A stretch of 64,000 nt of DNA from Glaciecola sp. (lineage in GTDB: Bacteria; Pseudomonadota; Gammaproteobacteria; Enterobacterales; Alteromonadaceae): contig JAQWNF010000002.1 of assembly GCA_029246415.1 (NCBI GenBank), positions 1 through 64,000 of the forward strand. Direction: 5' to 3'. Shown piece after piece: positions 39,992 to 49,554 of the stretch (positions within the stretch are counted from its first letter, which is position 1; the number at the start of each line of letters is the position of its first letter). The notes below the pieces were generated by a model that made no database searches, had not been told where the DNA came from, and worked only from the letters and a program-made list of their open reading frames with translations. The position numbers were made by a program, and so were the translations under genes.

Positions 39992-40927
39992 ATGGCTATT
40001 ATTTCATTCGGTGAGGCATTAATTGATTTATTACCTTCAGATACTAATCCATCACACTGTATTAAATGTGCTGGTGGTGCCCCTGCTAATGTAGCTGTAG
40101 GCGTGGCTAAATTAGGACAAAAAAGTGTTTTTATTGGCACTTTAAGCACCGATGCGATGGGACAGTTATTAAGATCTGAATTAGAAGGTGTAGATGTCGA
40201 TCTTGTATTTAGTCCTGTATCTGAAAATTCAACTGCCTTAGTTTTAGTTAGTTTGGATAACAGCGGTGAGCGTTCTTTTCAGTTTTATCGTCATAATACT
40301 GCAGATTTAGATTTTACTGCAGAGTCGTTAACAGCCTATCCATTTACTTCTGGCGATATTATTCATTTGTGCTCGAATACGTCTACATTACCAGCTAATC
40401 ATAATGCAACGTTATTAGGGTTAATGGCAATCCAAAAAACGGGTGCGTTAATCAGTCTTGATGTCAATCTACGAGAAAACCTGTGGCCAGTAGAACAAGT
40501 CCAGTATTTACCAGAGAGAGTAGGTGACTTGATGATATTGGCTGATATTTTGAAATTTAGTAAAGAAGAATATGCCCATTTAGAAACTGTTATTCCTAAT
40601 TTTACAACAATCATTAATGATAGTGTTGCCAATGGTGCGGTGATTTTGATTACCGATGGCGCTAATCCTATTACGGTGATCAATAAATCAGTGAATGATC
40701 TTCATATCACACCTTACATGCCGCAAAAAGTAGTGGATACCACTGGTGCAGGTGATGGATTTATTAGTGGTTTTTTAAGTTACTGTACAATGCATGATAT
40801 CAGCTCAACTCAGTCCTTTGATGCTGATACATTGATTAAAGCAGTTAAGTTTGCGAGTCAAATTGGGGCTAAAACTTGTGAAAAGAAAGGCGCATTTAAC
40901 GCCTTACCCCACTTAAATGAATTGTAA
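39992..40927 (+). CDS. Fructokinase (PfkB/ribokinase family)
   Basis: A 311-residue PfkB-family sugar kinase. Signature 1 is GGAPANVAVGVAKLGQKSVF and signature 2, with the catalytic aspartate and anion hole, is DTTGAGDGFISGFLSY. AGGAG stands 7 bp before the ATG. Placed back to back with sucrose phosphorylase, it most likely phosphorylates the released fructose to fructose 6-phosphate. Other sugar kinase activities cannot be ruled out. Confidence 0.9.
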   Translation: MAIISFGEALIDLLPSDTNPSHCIKCAGGAPANVAVGVAKLGQKSVFIGTLSTDAMGQLLRSELEGVDVDLVFSPVSENSTALVLVSLDNSGERSFQFYRHNTADLDFTAESLTAYPFTSGDIIHLCSNTSTLPANHNATLLGLMAIQKTGALISLDVNLRENLWPVEQVQYLPERVGDLMILADILKFSKEEYAHLETVIPNFTTIINDSVANGAVILITDGANPITVINKSVNDLHITPYMPQKVVDTTGAGDGFISGFLSYCTMHDISSTQSFDADTLIKAVKFASQIGAKTCEKKGAFNALPHLNEL

Positions 40928-40956
40928 TATAGGCACTAATAGAGTGTTTTAAACAA

Positions 40957-41889
40957 CTACTTATATAAGTCCTGCCCTGGTCGGTAACCACCTTGAGGTC
41001 GATTAGTATAGTTACTATGTGTGGGAGCTTGCGCAGGGGGTTGTGGATAAGTTTGACCTGCATTTTTAGGTACACCAGCAGAGTGCTGCACCGGAGTGCT
41101 AGTAATCGCCTCTGGGCCAAGTTGTTCTCGACGACTAGGGCCGGTAAACCTTACTTTGTACTTATCGTATTCGTTAATCGATTCGGCGCAATACTTACCT
41201 AATGCTATTTCTAGATCAGGGAGATCATGGTTAGTAATCAATATACAATTTTTATGATTGACCAAGCGTTGGCGCAGTAAATTACCTAACCAGCTCTGTG
41301 CATTTTTCTTAAGCATAGTCTCGTTGACACACACTTCATCCAAAATAAGTAAATCAACATTAAGTAAATCCCGTTGTAGACGACGGAAATTTTCACCTAC
41401 GCTATCTTTAGAATTAAAATCATAAGAGAAAAAACGCATATCTAACAGTGAACTTAACTGGCGGTACAAGACGCTCGTTTCATATTTTTCTATTAACTCA
41501 TGCGCAATTGCACCCGCAATATGAGATTTTCCTCGGCCATAATCCCCATAAAAAATCATCATGTGCGAGCTGTTATTACGCCAATGAGGATCATCATGTG
41601 CGGCAATAAACGACTGGGCAATACTGATTGCTTCATTAACATCATCGGCATCATTAACTAGTGTGGTAAAACGCCAATCGGGATTAAGATCGGCATTACC
41701 ATGCAAAGATGCGATGCGATCTTTTTTGGTTGCGTGTTGTAATTGCCTGATCTCAGCATTAGCTTTAGATTCATAATCACTACGTAAGTTTTCATAGCTA
41801 ATATAATCTGTCTCTAGAGGAGTGCGCTTCCCTAAAGTTTTGGCTAAACGATCAATTTTATCTGCAATATTATCCACAATTATTCTCAA
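40957..41889 (-). CDS. dnaC: DnaC-like replicative helicase loader
   Basis: A 310-residue AAA+ ATPase of the DnaC/IstB group. Walker A is MIFYGDYGRGKSHIAGAI, Walker B DLLILDEVCVNE and sensor I NCILITNHDL. A long N-terminal segment (1-105) would contact DnaB. The C-terminal 50 residues are proline- and glycine-rich and probably disordered. E. coli DnaC is 245 residues, so the tail is extra. It loads the DnaB helicase at oriC and at restart sites. It overlaps the dnaT-like gene by 4 bp and ends about 3.6 kb from the oriC candidate. Confidence 0.82.
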   Translation of the reverse strand: MRIIVDNIADKIDRLAKTLGKRTPLETDYISYENLRSDYESKANAEIRQLQHATKKDRIASLHGNADLNPDWRFTTLVNDADDVNEAISIAQSFIAAHDDPHWRNNSSHMMIFYGDYGRGKSHIAGAIAHELIEKYETSVLYRQLSSLLDMRFFSYDFNSKDSVGENFRRLQRDLLNVDLLILDEVCVNETMLKKNAQSWLGNLLRQRLVNHKNCILITNHDLPDLEIALGKYCAESINEYDKYKVRFTGPSRREQLGPEAITSTPVQHSAGVPKNAGQTYPQPPAQAPTHSNYTNRPQGGYRPGQDLYK

Positions 41890-42545
41890 TCTTCGTTATT
41901 AGGTTTATTATATTTTTCAACAAGGGCTCGGGTTTTATCATCCGCTACAATGCCTGCGGTTACTTTGACTTGTTGACTGCCTATCAATGTTTGTGCTGTC
42001 TGTTGTCGACTACTACGTTGTGCAAATTGCTTACGTTGTAATACAAATTTTTGGGTCCATTGAAATAAGGTAAAACGATTTTGTGGTCGCCCTAACCAAT
42101 AAGCGACAAACTCACCGACATCTTCTAATGTATAACTTTTATCGATTAACCCTACCAATGATGATAGTTCTTGGTACAAGGTTTCATCGGGCAACCAATC
42201 AGGCTGCATTGCAGAGACCGCTCCGTGTAATACATGATAAGCGTCATCTTTTAATACCATTAATGGTAGCGCAACACGTTGATCTTGGATACTGCGCGAA
42301 AGATCGGTTTTAGCATTGATATTGACTAGCCCAACATCTATTAACTCTTGGAGCACTGAATTAATCTGTCTGCCTTGCGTAAATGATTTATATTCATCAC
42401 CTAATAATAGGCCTATCGCTTTGTTTTTAATAGGTTCACTTGCGGCACTCAAACTATTTGCATGCGGCCGTAAATACACACAATATAAAACGCGTGCGTA
42501 ATGACTGATAGGTTGTTGCAAAGCATGGAGTTCAGCTTGATTCAT
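41886..42545 (-). CDS. dnaT: DnaT-like primosomal protein
   Basis: A 219-residue protein. The N-terminal 90 residues resemble a winged-helix domain (FTQGRQINSVLQELIDVGLV). The segment VGEFVAYWLGRPQNRFTLFQ and WTQKFVLQRKQ at about 142-172 matches the DnaT single-stranded-DNA-binding domain. In E. coli DnaT works with PriA/PriB and DnaC in replication restart. The adjacent, overlapping dnaC-like gene supports the call. It lies 9 bp after mioC, in an apparent operon yajQ-mnmE-mioC-dnaT-dnaC. Confidence 0.75.
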   Translation of the reverse strand: MNQAELHALQQPISHYARVLYCVYLRPHANSLSAASEPIKNKAIGLLLGDEYKSFTQGRQINSVLQELIDVGLVNINAKTDLSRSIQDQRVALPLMVLKDDAYHVLHGAVSAMQPDWLPDETLYQELSSLVGLIDKSYTLEDVGEFVAYWLGRPQNRFTLFQWTQKFVLQRKQFAQRSSRQQTAQTLIGSQQVKVTAGIVADDKTRALVEKYNKPNNED

Positions 42546-42554
42546 ATTAATGCT

Positions 42555-43004
42555 TTATTCACCGCAGGTATTATTAAGTGCTGTCAAATGCGGCGTGATC
42601 CATGTCATTACCACATCTTCTGGAATCGGGTGGTGCAATACATCAACTAAATAGGGGGGTTGCAAAGCAGTTGCACCGGTATTTAGCATAGTATCATACA
42701 ATGTTTGTGCACCTTGGCAGTAGGTATCGTAGCTACTGTCACCTAAGCCGACTATTAAAAACGAATTGGTTAAGGCACAATCTTGTAATTGTTTATTAAA
42801 TGCTTGAATATTATCAGGTAAATCGCCAGCTCCATGGGTTGAGCTACACACTATCCATGTTGCATCAGGATTAATCTCTATAAAATTAGGCGAAAAATGC
42901 ACATTGGCCGTTAATTCAAGCTCTTGGCATGCCGCTGCAATTGCATCTGCTACATATTCTGTTGCGCCTAGTACTGAGCCGACAATAATTTCAATTTGTT
43001 GCAT
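42555..43004 (-). CDS. mioC: Flavodoxin-like protein MioC
   Basis: A 149-residue flavodoxin-fold protein. The FMN phosphate loop is IIVGSVLGATEYVADAIAAA, and ATWIVCSSTHGAGDLPDNIQ and FLIVGLGDSSYDTYCQGAQT are the other FMN-binding loops. In E. coli MioC is encoded next to oriC and is an FMN protein implicated in biotin synthase activity. Here it is only 2 bp from mnmE and 9 bp from dnaT; oriC lies more than 5 kb away. Confidence 0.9.
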   Translation of the reverse strand: MQQIEIIVGSVLGATEYVADAIAAACQELELTANVHFSPNFIEINPDATWIVCSSTHGAGDLPDNIQAFNKQLQDCALTNSFLIVGLGDSSYDTYCQGAQTLYDTMLNTGATALQPPYLVDVLHHPIPEDVVMTWITPHLTALNNTCGE

Positions 43005-43006
43005 GA

Positions 43007-44413
43007 TTATTTACCAATACAGAATGAAGAGAAAATTTTACCTAATAAATCATCAGAACTAAATTCGCCTGTAATTTCATTAAGTGATAATTGCGCTAAA
43101 CGTAATTCTTCAGCGAGTAATTCACCTGCAAAATGAGATTCGAGTTGTTCTTTACCTGTATATAGATGATTAGCCGCATCTTCAATAGCCAATACATGGC
43201 GACGCCGAGCGATAAACTGACCTTCGCTAGTGGTATCAAAGCCCATGCAATCTTTTAAATGCGCAGTGACCAGATCAACACCATCTTGTAATGCTGCGCT
43301 GATTGTAAATGTAGGATAACCATGATCATTACTAAAACCAACAGGCGCACCACTTAAATCTGCTTTATTACGGATCACAGTAACCCCTAATTCTGGCGGC
43401 AGTTTTGCCATAAATTCAGGCCAAATTTGATGCGGATCAGTACTGTCATCAGCTTGAGTATGGCTATCAACCATAAATAATACACGATCGGCATTTTGAA
43501 TCGCTTGCCATGCTCGTTCAATGCCAATTTGTTCTACAATATCTGGGCTATCGCGCAGTCCTGCAGTATCAATGATATGCAGTGGCATGCCATCAATATG
43601 AATATGTTCGGACAATACATCACGTGTAGTCCCTGCTATTTCAGTCACAATAGCAGCATCTCGTCCTGATAACGCATTGAGCAGACTCGATTTGCCAGCA
43701 TTAGGACGACCAGCGATCACTACTTGCATACCTTCGCGCAAAATACTGCCTTGTTTAGCTTGTTGCTGTACATTGGCAAGGGTAGTGACAATATGGTTTA
43801 AATCGCCTTGAACTTTACCATCGGATAAAAAGTCGATTTCTTCTTCTGGAAAATCAATAGCAGCTTCTACATACATACGTAAATGAATGATGCTTTCTAC
43901 CAGTTCATTGATACGTTTTGAAAACTCACCTTGAAGTGAGCGCAATGCGCTGCGTGCCGCTTGCTCCGATGATGCATCGATTAAATCTGCTATCGCTTCG
44001 GCTTGTGCCAAATCTAATTTATCATTCAAAAATGCACGTTCAGAAAATTCACCAGGCTTGGCTAAACGAATATTAGGTTGAGCTAGGATAGCTTGGATCA
44101 GCATGTCCATAATGATCTGACCGCCATGCCCTTGTAACTCAAGGACATCTTCGCCAGTGAATGAATGCGGATTGGGAAAAAAGATCGCAATCCCTTGATC
44201 AAGTACAATGCCATCAGTGCCAACAAAGTCACCATAATGGGCATAACGTGGGGCGGGGCAATGACCAATAATTGCCTGCGCGACAGTTTGCGCTTGAGGC
44301 CCCGATACACGAATGATACCCACTCCGCCTTTTCCTACAGCAGTAGCTTGCGCTACTATGGTATATTGATGAAAAACATCAGGGCTGGCAGTAACTTGAT
44401 CAACAACACTCAT
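43007..44413 (-). CDS. mnmE: tRNA modification GTPase MnmE
   Basis: A 468-residue GTPase (TrmE). The N-terminal tetrahydrofolate-binding domain starts [20 protein letters not shown]. The G domain has [25 protein letters not shown] and DTAGLRDS, with RNKADL as G4. The C-terminus is FCIGK, the cysteine motif required for function. It works with MnmG to modify U34 of tRNA. The first 14 residues are an extension relative to E. coli. Confidence 0.97.
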   Translation of the reverse strand: MSVVDQVTASPDVFHQYTIVAQATAVGKGGVGIIRVSGPQAQTVAQAIIGHCPAPRYAHYGDFVGTDGIVLDQGIAIFFPNPHSFTGEDVLELQGHGGQIIMDMLIQAILAQPNIRLAKPGEFSERAFLNDKLDLAQAEAIADLIDASSEQAARSALRSLQGEFSKRINELVESIIHLRMYVEAAIDFPEEEIDFLSDGKVQGDLNHIVTTLANVQQQAKQGSILREGMQVVIAGRPNAGKSSLLNALSGRDAAIVTEIAGTTRDVLSEHIHIDGMPLHIIDTAGLRDSPDIVEQIGIERAWQAIQNADRVLFMVDSHTQADDSTDPHQIWPEFMAKLPPELGVTVIRNKADLSGAPVGFSNDHGYPTFTISAALQDGVDLVTAHLKDCMGFDTTSEGQFIARRRHVLAIEDAANHLYTGKEQLESHFAGELLAEELRLAQLSLNEITGEFSSDDLLGKIFSSFCIGK

Positions 44414-44419
44414 AGTGAA

Positions 44420-44902
44420 TTAGTCTCGGAAGTTTTCAAACTGAAATGGTTGGTCTAAGTCAGCAGATTTTACTAACTGCATGACTTGCTGTAAATCATC
44501 ACGTTTTTTACCAGTAACACGAAGCTTTTCACCTTGAATAGCTGTTTGTACTTTCATTTTGGCATCTTTAATCAACTTAACGATTTTCTTAGCGGTAGCT
44601 TGGTCGATCCCTTCTTGGAATACTATTTTTTGTTTATGTAATTTACCTGTGCGATCGACACTTTGCATATCTAGAGATTTAGTATCGACACCGCGTTTGA
44701 CACAAGAGTTACGCAATATGTCCATCATTTGTTTAAGTTGAAACTCACCTTCACCGATGATTTCAACGGTTTCATCAACCAGTTTAAACGAGGCTTCTAC
44801 GCCACGAAAATCAAAGCGTGTTGCCAATTCACGATTAGCATTATCAACAGCATTAGCGACTTCAACTTTATTAATTTCAGAGACAATATCAAAAGTAGGC
44901 AT
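44420..44902 (-). CDS. yajQ: YajQ-family cyclic di-GMP/nucleotide-binding protein
   Basis: A 160-residue YajQ protein with the two ferredoxin-like repeats: [20 protein letters not shown] and [19 protein letters not shown], then the later [20 protein letters not shown]. Some homologues bind cyclic di-GMP; the molecular role here is open. It is the first gene of the apparent yajQ-mnmE-mioC-dnaT-dnaC unit, a position different from E. coli, where yajQ lies elsewhere. AGGTTTCC-type ribosome site before the ATG. Confidence 0.92.
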   Translation of the reverse strand: MPTFDIVSEINKVEVANAVDNANRELATRFDFRGVEASFKLVDETVEIIGEGEFQLKQMMDILRNSCVKRGVDTKSLDMQSVDRTGKLHKQKIVFQEGIDQATAKKIVKLIKDAKMKVQTAIQGEKLRVTGKKRDDLQQVMQLVKSADLDQPFQFENFRD

Positions 44903-44974
44903 GGAGGTTTCCTTATAAAAAATGGTTGTTGCATATTATACGGTGCTTTTAGGTCACAAGTACAATTTGCCAAT

Positions 44975-45021
44975 AAAAAAGCCGTTTGCTTTTATCAAGA
45001 CAGGCTTGAAACAAACGGCTT
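44975..45021 (-). terminator. Terminator of the rpmH-rnpA-yidD-yidC unit
   Basis: On the minus strand AAGCCGTTTG and CAAACGGCTT form a 10-bp stem, followed by TTTTTT. It begins about 20 bp after the yidC stop codon and ends that transcription unit before yajQ. Confidence 0.85.
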
Positions 45022-45041
45022 ATCGATATGGTGTTAAAAGC

Positions 45042-46748
45042 TTAGTGTGCTTTTATGCCACGTTTTTCCATTGATGCATAAATCATTTTTGCTTGGATCA
45101 ACGTAATAACGTTACTTACTAACCAATACAGTACTAGACCGGCTGGGAACCACATAAAGAAAATGGTCATCATAACAGGCATAAACTGCATGATTTTCTT
45201 TTGCATTTCATCAGTCACAGTCATTGGCTGAAGTTTTTGTAACATGTACATTGAAATACCAGTTAATATTGGTAGGACAAAGAATGGATCTTTGGTTGAT
45301 AAATCCGTGATCCACAATACAAAGTCAGCTTGACGTAATTCCACACTTTCTAGGAATACCCAGTATAAGGCTAGGAAGATTGGCATTTGTAATAAAAGAG
45401 GGAAACAGCCACCCATAGGGTTAACTTTTTCTTTCTTGTATAACTCCATCATCGCTTGAGACATTTTCTGACGATCATCGCCAAAACGGTCTTTTAGCTG
45501 AGTCATTTTAGGTCCTAATACGCGCATCTTTGCCATCGACTCATATTGTTTTTTGGTCAGTGGATACATGATCCCTTTAACAATAATGGTGATGATAATA
45601 ATAGCTACACCCCAGTTAACCACAACACCTTGGATGATTTGTAGTAACCAGAATAACCATTCAGAGATAAACCATAAAAAGCCATAATCGACAGTTAAGT
45701 TTAAGCCTGTCGCATATTGCTTGAGTGTATCTTGGTCTTTTGGACCTAAATATAGAACACTTTCTAACGTTGCCTGTGTACCAGCAGCAATACTGATAGG
45801 TTCAGAGGTATAACCGATTGTTGCATACTCGTTATTGATTGAACGCGTATAAATAGTGTTAGTTTTATCTTGCGGTGGTACCCAAGCTGATAAGAAATAA
45901 TGTTCAATCATTGCGATCCAGCCAGCTGGTGTCGCTACGCGTAGATTTTCTTCTTCAATATCGCCAAATGAATGCTTTTGATATTGTTCTTGCTCTGTTC
46001 CGTATGCTGCACCGCGATATGTTGGCATAAACATATTGCCTTCAGGCAAAGCGAAAGTTTGTTTTAACTGTGCATATGGCTGAACAATAGCAGTGTTACT
46101 AGAGTTGTTAGCAACAGTTTGTTGTAATTCAATAGCATGACTACCACGGGTAAATACAAAATTCTTGCTAATTTGAATGCCATCATTACCGACCCAAGTT
46201 AGCGGGACAGTTAAGGTATCGTTGCTCATTGTATATTGCATGCTACCCGTTGTGTATAAAGGGCGACCTTCAGGATTTGCATCTGGGCCATTTGCACCAA
46301 TTAAACCACTTTGTGCGACATATAATGCTGCAGCGTTAGGACGTAATAAACTATACGAATCGCTAGAACCTTCTGTTACTGGATATTTGACTAAATTAGC
46401 TTTAACAACATCGCCACCTAGTAAATCAATAGTAACCAATAATGTATCAGTAACTACATCTACAAAACGCTGACTTTGACCTTGTTGATTTTGTGCAACA
46501 GGAACATTAGGTTGACTTGCCATTCCTGCGGGTACATCAACGGCACTGTTAGTAGCCGAGCTGTTTTGTGAGATAGGGACGGTTGAATTAGTACTCGCGA
46601 CAAATTTAGCTTCTGGTAACGCTAATTCATTTTGTGATTGCTCTACTGGCGTGACCGCTTTTGGCCCGTATGCTAACTGCCATTCTTGCCAGAGTAAAAA
46701 ACTCACTAGCGCAAGGGCAATAAGCATAAAACTACGTTGTGATTCCAT
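45042..46748 (-). CDS. yidC: Membrane protein insertase YidC
   Basis: A 568-residue insertase. One N-terminal helix (SFMLIALALVSFLLWQEWQL), a large periplasmic beta-sandwich (about 60-350) and five C-terminal helices are visible, with QYESMAKMRVLGPKMTQLKD and NPMGGCFPLLLQMPIFLALY holding the hydrophilic-groove region. It inserts membrane proteins such as the ATP synthase c subunit, alone or with Sec. It is 9 bp from yidD. Confidence 0.96.
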   Translation of the reverse strand: MESQRSFMLIALALVSFLLWQEWQLAYGPKAVTPVEQSQNELALPEAKFVASTNSTVPISQNSSATNSAVDVPAGMASQPNVPVAQNQQGQSQRFVDVVTDTLLVTIDLLGGDVVKANLVKYPVTEGSSDSYSLLRPNAAALYVAQSGLIGANGPDANPEGRPLYTTGSMQYTMSNDTLTVPLTWVGNDGIQISKNFVFTRGSHAIELQQTVANNSSNTAIVQPYAQLKQTFALPEGNMFMPTYRGAAYGTEQEQYQKHSFGDIEEENLRVATPAGWIAMIEHYFLSAWVPPQDKTNTIYTRSINNEYATIGYTSEPISIAAGTQATLESVLYLGPKDQDTLKQYATGLNLTVDYGFLWFISEWLFWLLQIIQGVVVNWGVAIIIITIIVKGIMYPLTKKQYESMAKMRVLGPKMTQLKDRFGDDRQKMSQAMMELYKKEKVNPMGGCFPLLLQMPIFLALYWVFLESVELRQADFVLWITDLSTKDPFFVLPILTGISMYMLQKLQPMTVTDEMQKKIMQFMPVMMTIFFMWFPAGLVLYWLVSNVITLIQAKMIYASMEKRGIKAH

Positions 46749-46757
46749 TTTGGTCTC

Positions 46758-47027
46758 TTACTTAGGTTTATGGTTTTTATTGTTATCAGGCACGGGATCA
46801 ATCCCACCTGGATGAAACGGATGACATTTTAATATGCGACGGCCAGATAACCAAACACCTTTTATACATCCATAGGTCTTAAATGAATCTAATGCATACT
46901 GAGAACACGTTGGATGAAAACGACAATTACTGCCTAAAAAGGGAGAAATCGCGATTTGGTAAAACCTAATCAGCGCTATGAATGGAAAAATTAAGATTTT
47001 TCGCAGCGTGTTTTTAGTTTTTTCCAT
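46758..47027 (-). CDS. yidD: Membrane protein insertion efficiency factor YidD
   Basis: An 89-residue protein with the family motif [20 protein letters not shown] and the histidine/proline segment [18 protein letters not shown]. It is an amphipathic inner-membrane-associated protein that assists YidC. Its start overlaps the rnpA coding sequence by 37 bp, the usual arrangement. Confidence 0.95.
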   Translation of the reverse strand: MEKTKNTLRKILIFPFIALIRFYQIAISPFLGSNCRFHPTCSQYALDSFKTYGCIKGVWLSGRRILKCHPFHPGGIDPVPDNNKNHKPK

Positions 47028-47353
47028 AGGGTGTTAAGCAGTTCATTAAATTCTTGATTGCTAAGAGTATCAAGATTACTCTTTCCGATCACGATAATAT
47101 CAACATTTGGTAAAAAATGCTGGTAATGACGGAAACTTTCTCTGATAACGCGCTTTAATCTATTCCTGTCGTGTGCTTTCTTAACACGATTTTTGGCAAT
47201 AGTGATGCCTAACCGAGGATGGTTATTTTGCGGATTAGTTCTAGCTAATATTGTGACGTGTTTTGAAGGTGCAGGAATAGCTTCAGCAAAAACATAACTA
47301 AAGTGGGCCGGAGTTAACAGGCGCAACTCCCGAGTGAACGATACGTTACCCAC
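46991..47353 (-). CDS. rnpA: Ribonuclease P protein component
   Basis: A 120-residue basic protein. [20 protein letters not shown] followed by [11 protein letters not shown] contains the RNR signature that binds RNase P RNA. It supports 5' maturation of tRNAs. It is 24 bp downstream of rpmH and overlaps yidD by 37 bp. Confidence 0.96.
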   Translation of the reverse strand: MGNVSFTRELRLLTPAHFSYVFAEAIPAPSKHVTILARTNPQNNHPRLGITIAKNRVKKAHDRNRLKRVIRESFRHYQHFLPNVDIIVIGKSNLDTLSNQEFNELLNTLWKKLKTRCEKS

Positions 47354-47377
47354 TTTAATAATCGTTATGTGTTTTGA

Positions 47378-47512
47378 TTATGCAGATAAACGTGCGCGAC
47401 CTTTTGCACGACGATTTGCAAGAATCTTACGACCATTTTTAGTTGCCATGCGAGCACGGAAACCATGTGAACGAGCGCGTTTTAAATTGCTTGGTTGAAA
47501 TGTTCTTTTCAT
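47378..47512 (-). CDS. rpmH: 50S ribosomal protein L34
   Basis: A 44-residue basic protein, [20 protein letters not shown] followed by [20 protein letters not shown] and RLSA, which matches L34 essentially throughout. It is the first gene of the rpmH-rnpA-yidD-yidC unit and diverges from dnaA, the classical origin-region arrangement. Confidence 0.98.
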   Translation of the reverse strand: MKRTFQPSNLKRARSHGFRARMATKNGRKILANRRAKGRARLSA

Positions 47513-48075
47513 TACCTAAGTCTCTACTTTATAGTTTAGTTAAACACAATGCGTAAAAAATGTTGTTACTGGCTGAACATATACCACTATATAAATATAG
47601 GTTCGATTAAGCCAATGACGTGAAATTCATCAATACCGCTGTAAAAGGACGCGCAATAATAGAGATCTAATCCAGCTTTGTCAATGATTATTGCTCCGTT
47701 TATTGTATAAATAGCACAGAAATTGATCAAACGTTTTTAGCTTACAATCTGTTTATTCGTTTTCTAGTTTTTGAACGATTATTATTATTTTCTTATTCTT
47801 CACTTTGGTGCATGCGTTGGATAATTATTAATGTTTATTTTTTATCCACAGTACCTTTTTGTAACGGATTTTCATTTGCTGTTTTTTACTCTAAAACGTT
47901 CTTTTTAGAATACTTTATTGTTGTAAAGCTAATTTTATCGATCTTTTGATATTTTTTATCCACAAGTAAAATATCAGTAATAACATAGTGTTAATGCGTT
48001 TACTGACAATAATTATTGTCTGCCCTGTGGATAGGCGTATACTTAGCCACAGATAATAATTATAAAGGGTGAGTC
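47513..48075. promoter_or_regulatory. dnaA/rpmH divergent region with DnaA boxes
   Basis: The 563-bp gap contains two perfect DnaA boxes TTATCCACA on the plus strand (47842-47850 and 47956-47964) and one CTATCCACA on the minus strand (48026-48034), spread over A/T-rich DNA. Divergent promoters for dnaA and rpmH must lie here. Autoregulation of dnaA by DnaA is the simplest reading. In Pseudomonas the origin itself occupies this gap, so it could be a second or the true origin. Confidence 0.6.
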
Positions 48076-49503
48076 ATGCAACTTTGGGAGCAATGTCTAG
48101 AGCGTTTATCGCTTGATTTAGACGCACAGCAATTTAATATGTGGATAAGACCATTACAGGCTGATCTACAATTAGAAGATGGTCAAATAGTTGCTATTAC
48201 ACTTTTTGCACCAAATCGTTTTGTACTTGATTGGGTCAGAGATAAATACCTAAATCAAATTTCTCATTTGATCACTGAATACCACACGGGTTCAGGAGAG
48301 ACTCCGAAGTTAATATTGGATGTGTTTGCAAAGCGCACTATCCAAGCAAATAGCGCAGTCACTTCTGCTGTCTCAAATTCATCTATTCAGACCAGTTTAC
48401 CCAATACTACAAATGCACAACCAGAGGTAGCTACTCCAAGTGTGGCTGCTCCGACAAATATTCCTGCGATGGTGTCACAGCATAAAAGCAATATTAACCC
48501 CACTTATCAATTTGATAATTTTGTCGAGGGTAAATCAAACCAGTTAGCTCGTGCTGCTGCGACTTCTGTTGCAAACGATCCAGGTGGCGCTTATAACCCG
48601 TTATTTATTTATGGTGGAACGGGTTTAGGTAAAACTCATTTACTACATGCTGTTGGTAACGGTATTGCCGCGACTAAGCCTAATGCTAAAATTGTGTATA
48701 TGCACTCTGAGCGTTTTGTTCAAGATATGGTTAAAGCACTACAAAATAACGCAATTGATGAATTTAAACGGTATTACCGATCGGTCGATGCATTGTTGAT
48801 TGATGATATTCAGTTTTTTGCAGGTAAAGACCGCTCTCAAGAAGAGTTCTTTCATACCTTTAATGCCTTACTTGAGGGCAACCAACAAATCATTCTTACT
48901 TCAGATAAATACCCCAAAGAAATTGTTGGGGTTGAAGATAGACTTAAATCTCGCTTTGGTTGGGGATTGACGATAGCGATCGAACCACCAGAATTAGAAA
49001 CTCGTGTTGCGATTTTAATGCGTAAAGCTGAAGAAAATAAAATTAAGTTACCCAACGAAGTTGCTTTCTTTATTGCCAAACGATTACGTACTAATGTTCG
49101 AGAATTAGAAGGGGCGTTAAATAGGGTAATAGCAAACGCTAATTTTACGGGTCGAGAAATTAGTATTGATTTCGTTAGAGAGGCGTTACGTGATTTATTA
49201 GCATTACAAGATAAATTAGTTACCGTTGATAATATTCAAAAGACAGTTGCTGATTATTATAAAATTAAAGTTGCTGATATATTATCCAAACGCCGAAGTC
49301 GAAGTGTTGCTCGGCCAAGACAGATGGCTATGGCACTTGCTAAAGAGTTGACTAATCACAGTTTACCGGAAATTGGTAATGGATTTGGGGGTAGAGATCA
49401 CACCACCGTCTTACATGCTTGTCGAAAAATCGAACAGCTAAAAGAAGAAAGTCATGATATAAAGGAAGACTATAAGAATTTAATTAGAACTTTGTCTTCT
49501 TAA
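48076..49503 (+). CDS. dnaA: Chromosomal replication initiator DnaA
   Basis: A 475-residue initiator with all four domains. Domain I begins [20 protein letters not shown]. Domain II (about 90-140) is a low-complexity Ser/Thr/Ala/Pro linker. In domain III, Walker A is [17 protein letters not shown] and Walker B is [14 protein letters not shown]. Domain IV holds the DNA-binding signature [15 protein letters not shown]. It opens oriC and recruits helicase loading. It heads the dnaA-dnaN-recF-gyrB cluster. Confidence 0.98.
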   Translation: MQLWEQCLERLSLDLDAQQFNMWIRPLQADLQLEDGQIVAITLFAPNRFVLDWVRDKYLNQISHLITEYHTGSGETPKLILDVFAKRTIQANSAVTSAVSNSSIQTSLPNTTNAQPEVATPSVAAPTNIPAMVSQHKSNINPTYQFDNFVEGKSNQLARAAATSVANDPGGAYNPLFIYGGTGLGKTHLLHAVGNGIAATKPNAKIVYMHSERFVQDMVKALQNNAIDEFKRYYRSVDALLIDDIQFFAGKDRSQEEFFHTFNALLEGNQQIILTSDKYPKEIVGVEDRLKSRFGWGLTIAIEPPELETRVAILMRKAEENKIKLPNEVAFFIAKRLRTNVRELEGALNRVIANANFTGREISIDFVREALRDLLALQDKLVTVDNIQKTVADYYKIKVADILSKRRSRSVARPRQMAMALAKELTNHSLPEIGNGFGGRDHTTVLHACRKIEQLKEESHDIKEDYKNLIRTLSS

Positions 49504-49554
49504 GCATTAGAATGGCATAATAAGATAACGCTTACAGCCAATGAGATCCTGACC

